A stretch of DNA of 7,576 bases, from the NCBI GenBank assembly GCA_031296345.1, contig JARLFW010000035.1, positions 1-7,576 on the forward strand, given 5' to 3'. How positions within the stretch are numbered: position 1 is the stretch's first letter; each line of letters starts with the position of its first letter. The notes below the pieces were generated by a model. That model was not told the DNA's origin. It searched no databases and saw only the letters and a program-made list of their open reading frames with translations. This DNA is from Nitrosotalea sp. (GTDB lineage Archaea; Thermoproteota; Nitrososphaeria; Nitrososphaerales; Nitrosopumilaceae). This document shows, in pieces, positions 5,344 to 7,576 of the stretch. The position numbers were made by a program, and so were the translations under genes.

Positions 5344-6090
5344 ATGAGACTGATACTGGTAATTGCCGGTATGTTACTTACAATTATCTCGATTCCAATG
5401 TATTCCTATTTGCCACCTGCCATGTCTGGTGTAATACACTCGTTTGTTGGTTCCATGTCTCTTGGAAATGTGAATTCGGTGTCCATGCTACGTCAGATGG
5501 GGTATCCACCCATGCATCAAGTGCTCTTTGTTCTCCAATACTTGATAATTGGGATGGGTGTTGCAGGAGTAGGCCTGTCGATGTTTGGATTGATAGCAAA
5601 AAAAGCGTCAAAAACAATATCAGTAAAACTGGTTACTGACGAGTCATTCAAAGAATTACATATTGGAGGGCAGTCTGTTGGCTCAAAAACAATGAAAAGT
5701 ACGCCTAATGCGGAACATGCTAAAGTGATGTTTGACTCTGTAAATGATGTTCTTGGCAAATTAGAAACCGAACTAAAAGATATGAAAACTGGATACGAAG
5801 ATCATAAACAGAAGATTGAAAATGAGAAAAAGAAATTGGAACAAAGACAAAGAGAAAAGTTGGCTAAAATTATCGCCACTGGGGAAGTTTTGATTAAAGA
5901 AATTACGCCTGATAGATTTGAAGAAAGAATCCAACATTATGTTGAATTAAAAAACGCAGAGACGGGACAGTCAGTAGATCTTTCACTACTTGCTGAAAAA
6001 TTTGCTAAGATGAAGCAAAAAATGGATTCTACTGATAAAAACTATACTCCAAGTGATTTTGAGAGTATGAAAAGATTCCTAGATGACTAA
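5344..6090 (+). CDS. Two-helix membrane protein with cytoplasmic coiled coil, function unknown
   Basis: The 248-residue protein has a hydrophobic segment at residues 2-22 (LILVIAGMLLTIISIPMY) and a second at about 58-84 (VLFVLQYLIIGMGVAGVGL), with a short polar, Met-rich loop between them. The basic KKASK after the second segment points to a cytoplasmic C-terminus. Residues about 130-178 are highly charged with heptad-like spacing (KKKLEQRQREKL), a likely coiled coil, and a second helical region runs from about 190 to the end. The first segment could instead be a signal anchor. The start is ATG 5344. A weak TATA-like ATATTA at about 5315-5320 would fit a leaderless transcript, and copy C of the palindrome lies further upstream. 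I do not recognise the family. The neighbouring CdvB homologue makes a membrane-scaffold role thinkable but unproven. Confidence 0.85.
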   Translation: MRLILVIAGMLLTIISIPMYSYLPPAMSGVIHSFVGSMSLGNVNSVSMLRQMGYPPMHQVLFVLQYLIIGMGVAGVGLSMFGLIAKKASKTISVKLVTDESFKELHIGGQSVGSKTMKSTPNAEHAKVMFDSVNDVLGKLETELKDMKTGYEDHKQKIENEKKKLEQRQREKLAKIIATGEVLIKEITPDRFEERIQHYVELKNAETGQSVDLSLLAEKFAKMKQKMDSTDKNYTPSDFESMKRFLDD

Positions 6091-6125
6091 AATAATGACA
6101 TTTTAAATTCTCTTTATTCTATCTG

Positions 6126-6155
6126 AAAAATAATCAATTCTGATTTTGAGAATTG
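6126..6155 (-). terminator. Hairpin plus T-run at the end of the 76-aa gene
   Basis: On the minus strand CAATTCT (6155-6149) pairs perfectly with AGAATTG (6141-6135) across a 7-base loop and is followed by ATTATTTTT. The stem overlaps the stop codon of the minus-strand gene. The arrangement fits an intrinsic or T-rich archaeal terminator between convergent genes. Confidence 0.5.
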
Positions 6156-6364
6156 CGAAGACTTTCTGCTAATGCTAATTTTGCATCCATTATGCCTTTT
6201 AACGCATTATCTATTCTTGCCAAGTGTTCGTTTACTCCATCCGCATCACTTTTTATGTTTCTCAATTTGATTGCCTCTACCTCAAGTGAAATATCTGAAA
6301 GATACTCTGTAAATATCTCTGAGAATGAGGGCGATTTTCCACCAATTGTGAGACGGTGTGTCAA
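6134..6364 (-). CDS. Small helical protein, 76 aa, function unknown
   Basis: The protein starts MTHRLTIGGKSPSFSEIFTE and then is almost entirely helix-prone: about residues 14-40 and 43-72, ending in AKLALAESLRNSQNQN. It has no cysteines, membrane segment or catalytic motif. The start is a TTG at 6364, with an in-frame TAG immediately before it, and no ATG is available in the first half. It is supported by a TATA-like box (6385-6395) at the right distance for a leaderless transcript. The short stretch EHLARIDNALKGIMDAKLAL faintly resembles the helix-2 part of the CdvB protein in this window (TNAKLAMEQIQ), which could be chance. It is convergent with the membrane-protein gene and divergent from the basic 113-aa gene. 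It is probably real because of the promoter and terminator signals on both sides. Confidence 0.68.
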   Translation of the reverse strand: MTHRLTIGGKSPSFSEIFTEYLSDISLEVEAIKLRNIKSDADGVNEHLARIDNALKGIMDAKLALAESLRNSQNQN

Positions 6365-6384
6365 CTAGTATGACTCTCATTCCG

Positions 6385-6395
6385 TAGTATAAAAA
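6385..6395 (-). promoter_or_regulatory. TATA-like box for the 76-aa gene
   Basis: On the minus strand this reads TTTTTATACTA. Its centre lies about 26-27 bases before the TTG at 6364, so transcription would begin almost on the start codon. This supports the TTG as the real start. Confidence 0.6.
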
Positions 6396-6499
6396 AATAG
6401 TCTGCCAAAAATGGGAATACAGATCACATCACCACAGGTTGGAAAATTTAGTTTGAATCTGAAATTGATACAAGTTTACCCTTACACTAATTAGATAGT

Positions 6500-6527
6500 A
6501 TGTTTCAAAATTCGAATATGGAAATAT
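6500..6527. promoter_or_regulatory. 28-bp palindromic motif, copy D, overlapping a gene start
   Basis: The core 6503-6524 is TTTC, AAAA, TTCGAA, TATG, GAAA with flanks ATG and TAT, differing from copy C at one position. It contains the probable ATG start (6518) of the following gene. A protein bound here would cover the start region, suggesting repression or autoregulation. That role is inferred. Confidence 0.7.
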
Positions 6528-6859
6528 GTGAAATCACTATACGCACGTCAGAAAAACCCACTGATGCACAAATTAAAAAAATCCAGGAATGTTTTACAGA
6601 AATGCCTATGGAGGAGATCCTATTGGGATTAAATTTTGCCAAAAACAGATGGACTGCAAAAGATGCAGGAGTGCTAAAAGTAGGAAGAAAGAGCATAATC
6701 AATAAAGAAATTCATTCTGTTACTTCGGAGCAAGCCCAATGGAGACTAAAAAACTGGAAGATGATGATTGCAAATTATAGGAAACTAGGATATAGCTATC
6801 CTACAATATCTAGAATCAAAAAACGCTTTGTAGAATTGAGTAAAAAGCGCACTAGATAG
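6518..6859 (+). CDS. Small basic protein, 113 aa, function unknown
   Basis: The protein reads MEICEITIRTSEKPTDAQIK, then a helical middle (MEEILLGLNFAKNRW), and ends in a strongly basic region, KLGYSYPTISRIKKRFVELS followed by KKRTR. The GYSYPTISRIKKRF part (about residues 91-104) could be a recognition-type helix with a turn before it, so nucleic-acid binding is possible. This is inference from charge and spacing, not a recognised domain. I prefer ATG 6518. An in-frame ATG at 6500 would add six residues (MFQNSN), but those codons are part of palindromic motif copy D, and the same codons occur at copy C without such a gene. The stop overlaps the stop of the convergent CdvB gene by eight bases in total. 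If it is a DNA-binding protein, the palindrome at its own start could be its operator. Confidence 0.72.
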   Translation: MEICEITIRTSEKPTDAQIKKIQECFTEMPMEEILLGLNFAKNRWTAKDAGVLKVGRKSIINKEIHSVTSEQAQWRLKNWKMMIANYRKLGYSYPTISRIKKRFVELSKKRTR

Positions 6860-7490
6860 GCTCTGGCGCTTTTGTTGTAGATCCAAGTGTTGGTGGAAGG
6901 TCTGGAATAGTCTGTCTCACATGACCCTCTAGAATTGATTGTGCCTCTTCCAATATTTGGTTTGTCTCTGAATTTGTTGTATCCACAGTAAAGTTGTTCT
7001 CTCCATTTACTGAGGCACCAGACATTATCTCTCCAAGTATGCTTGACAAGTCTGCCATGGACGAGTCTGCTGCTGGCATTAGTCCATGTAGGCCTGTTCC
7101 AAGTCCCTTTATTATAGACATACAAGGACTGAGTGTCACTACAACATCTCCGAGTTCTGATATTGTGTTTAATCTTAGTTGAATCTGTTCCATGGCTAAT
7201 TTTGCATTTGTTACCATGTTGTTCATCTTTCTAATCTCGTGTAATTCTGTAGCATAAGCGTTAGAATATGCCTTGTTATGTGTTCTTACTGCATCAACAA
7301 CTTTCTTGAAAATAAAATCATCTTTTTCTTTTAATTTTCTCGAAATAGAATCTAGTTTTATAACTTGTAACTGTAATTTTTTCTGAGCTTCGTCAATCTT
7401 TGGCTTTAGGGGTGCATCTGGTTTTACTTTGTCTATTACCCTCTGGGATATGCTGTCTTTTTGTACGTTCCATTTGTTTGTAAAATTCAT
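6852..7490 (-). CDS. cdvB: CdvB-family ESCRT-III homologue
   Basis: CdvB proteins polymerise on membranes during archaeal cell division and are remodelled by the ATPase CdvC (Vps4-like). The 212 residues fit the Snf7/ESCRT-III fold: a basic N-terminus, a long helical hairpin at about 28-112 (PLKPKIDEAQKKLQLQVIKL, then a basic RKLKEKDD turn, then AYSNAYATELHEIRKMNNMV and AKLAMEQIQLRL), and a shorter helical part at about 113-157 with GLMPAADSSMADLSSILGEI. A flexible linker follows, then helix 177-190. The Pro-rich IPDLPP at 195-200 resembles a MIM2-type motif that would bind the MIT domain of CdvC. No winged-helix tail is present, unlike Sulfolobus CdvB. It may be one of several paralogues, since thaumarchaea usually carry more than one. 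The start is ATG 7490 with a TATA-like box at the right distance. Its stop overlaps that of the convergent basic gene. Confidence 0.88.
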   Translation of the reverse strand: MNFTNKWNVQKDSISQRVIDKVKPDAPLKPKIDEAQKKLQLQVIKLDSISRKLKEKDDFIFKKVVDAVRTHNKAYSNAYATELHEIRKMNNMVTNAKLAMEQIQLRLNTISELGDVVVTLSPCMSIIKGLGTGLHGLMPAADSSMADLSSILGEIMSGASVNGENNFTVDTTNSETNQILEEAQSILEGHVRQTIPDLPPTLGSTTKAPEPI

Positions 7491-7517
7491 TTTTTAACTA
7501 TGCCTTGATTGAAAATG

Positions 7518-7528
7518 TTATTTTAAAC
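7518..7528 (-). promoter_or_regulatory. TATA box of the CdvB gene
   Basis: On the minus strand this contains TTTAAAATAA, a good archaeal TATA box. Its centre is about 33 bases from ATG 7490, giving a predicted leader of only about six bases. Confidence 0.65.
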
Positions 7529-7576
7529 AACCATGTTCTTACTTGATGTGTAACTATAGTGACAGGTGTCTGTGGT

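Noticed and set aside
5337..5639. Plus-strand open frame overlapping the membrane-protein gene start
   Set aside because: It lies in another frame of a gene with clear hydrophobic and coiled-coil structure, and its Cys/Trp-rich sequence is a shadow effect.
3537..6527. The dispersed palindromes as a CRISPR array or insertion-sequence ends
   Set aside because: Spacing is irregular (82 to about 1,600 bp), both orientations occur, and there are no regular spacers, cas genes or transposase.
6796..7125. Minus-strand open frame of 109 codons
   Set aside because: It overlaps both the basic gene and the CdvB gene in another frame and is rich in Trp, Asn and Arg with no pattern.
7559..7576. GTG at 7559 as the start of a divergent gene (reads VTGVCG)
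   Set aside because: Only six codons are visible before the window ends, with no ribosome-binding site and no clear promoter.

Overview
The window looks like the start of a contig from a marine ammonia-oxidising archaeon (Nitrososphaerota/Thaumarchaeota, Nitrosopumilus-like). The reasons are an AT-rich sequence, archaeal-type ribosomal proteins in archaeal order (L14-L24-S4e-L5-S14-S8-L6, with S4e present), archaeal TATA-like boxes placed for nearly leaderless transcripts, and a CdvB/ESCRT-III division-type gene. The assignment rests on protein appearance from memory, not on a search.

Layout. Bases 1-289 form a near-perfect inverted repeat (112-base arms, 65-base loop) made of the L14 gene folded back on itself. 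This is most likely an amplification or assembly chimera, and it cuts off the true 5' end of L14. Bases 179-3413 are a tight block of seven ribosomal-protein genes, all on the + strand with gaps of 6 bases or less, or with overlaps. S14 (58 codons) is a small gene that is easily missed. A tRNA-Asn(GTT) follows at 3459-3532. The usual archaeal continuation (L32e, L19e, L18, S5, L30, L15) does not appear here.

From 3533 to 5343 the gene density falls. There are three small Cys-rich zinc-ribbon-type proteins of 87, 50 and 98 aa, separated by intergenic DNA with several inverted repeats and G/C homopolymer tracts. From 5344 to 7490 there are four genes: a two-helix membrane protein with a cytoplasmic coiled coil (+), a short helical protein (-), a small basic protein (+), and a CdvB-family ESCRT-III homologue (-). 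The last two are convergent and overlap at their stop codons.

The most interesting unexplained signal is a 28-bp palindrome-like motif (TTTC, four bases, [CT]TCGA[AG], four bases, GAAA, with AT-rich flanks). It occurs four times between 3537 and 6527, always between genes or at a gene start. It looks like the binding site of a dimeric regulator or chromosome-organising protein, but I do not recognise it. The ribosomal block and tRNA serve translation. The right-hand genes may concern membrane or division functions, but only CdvB gives family-level support for that.
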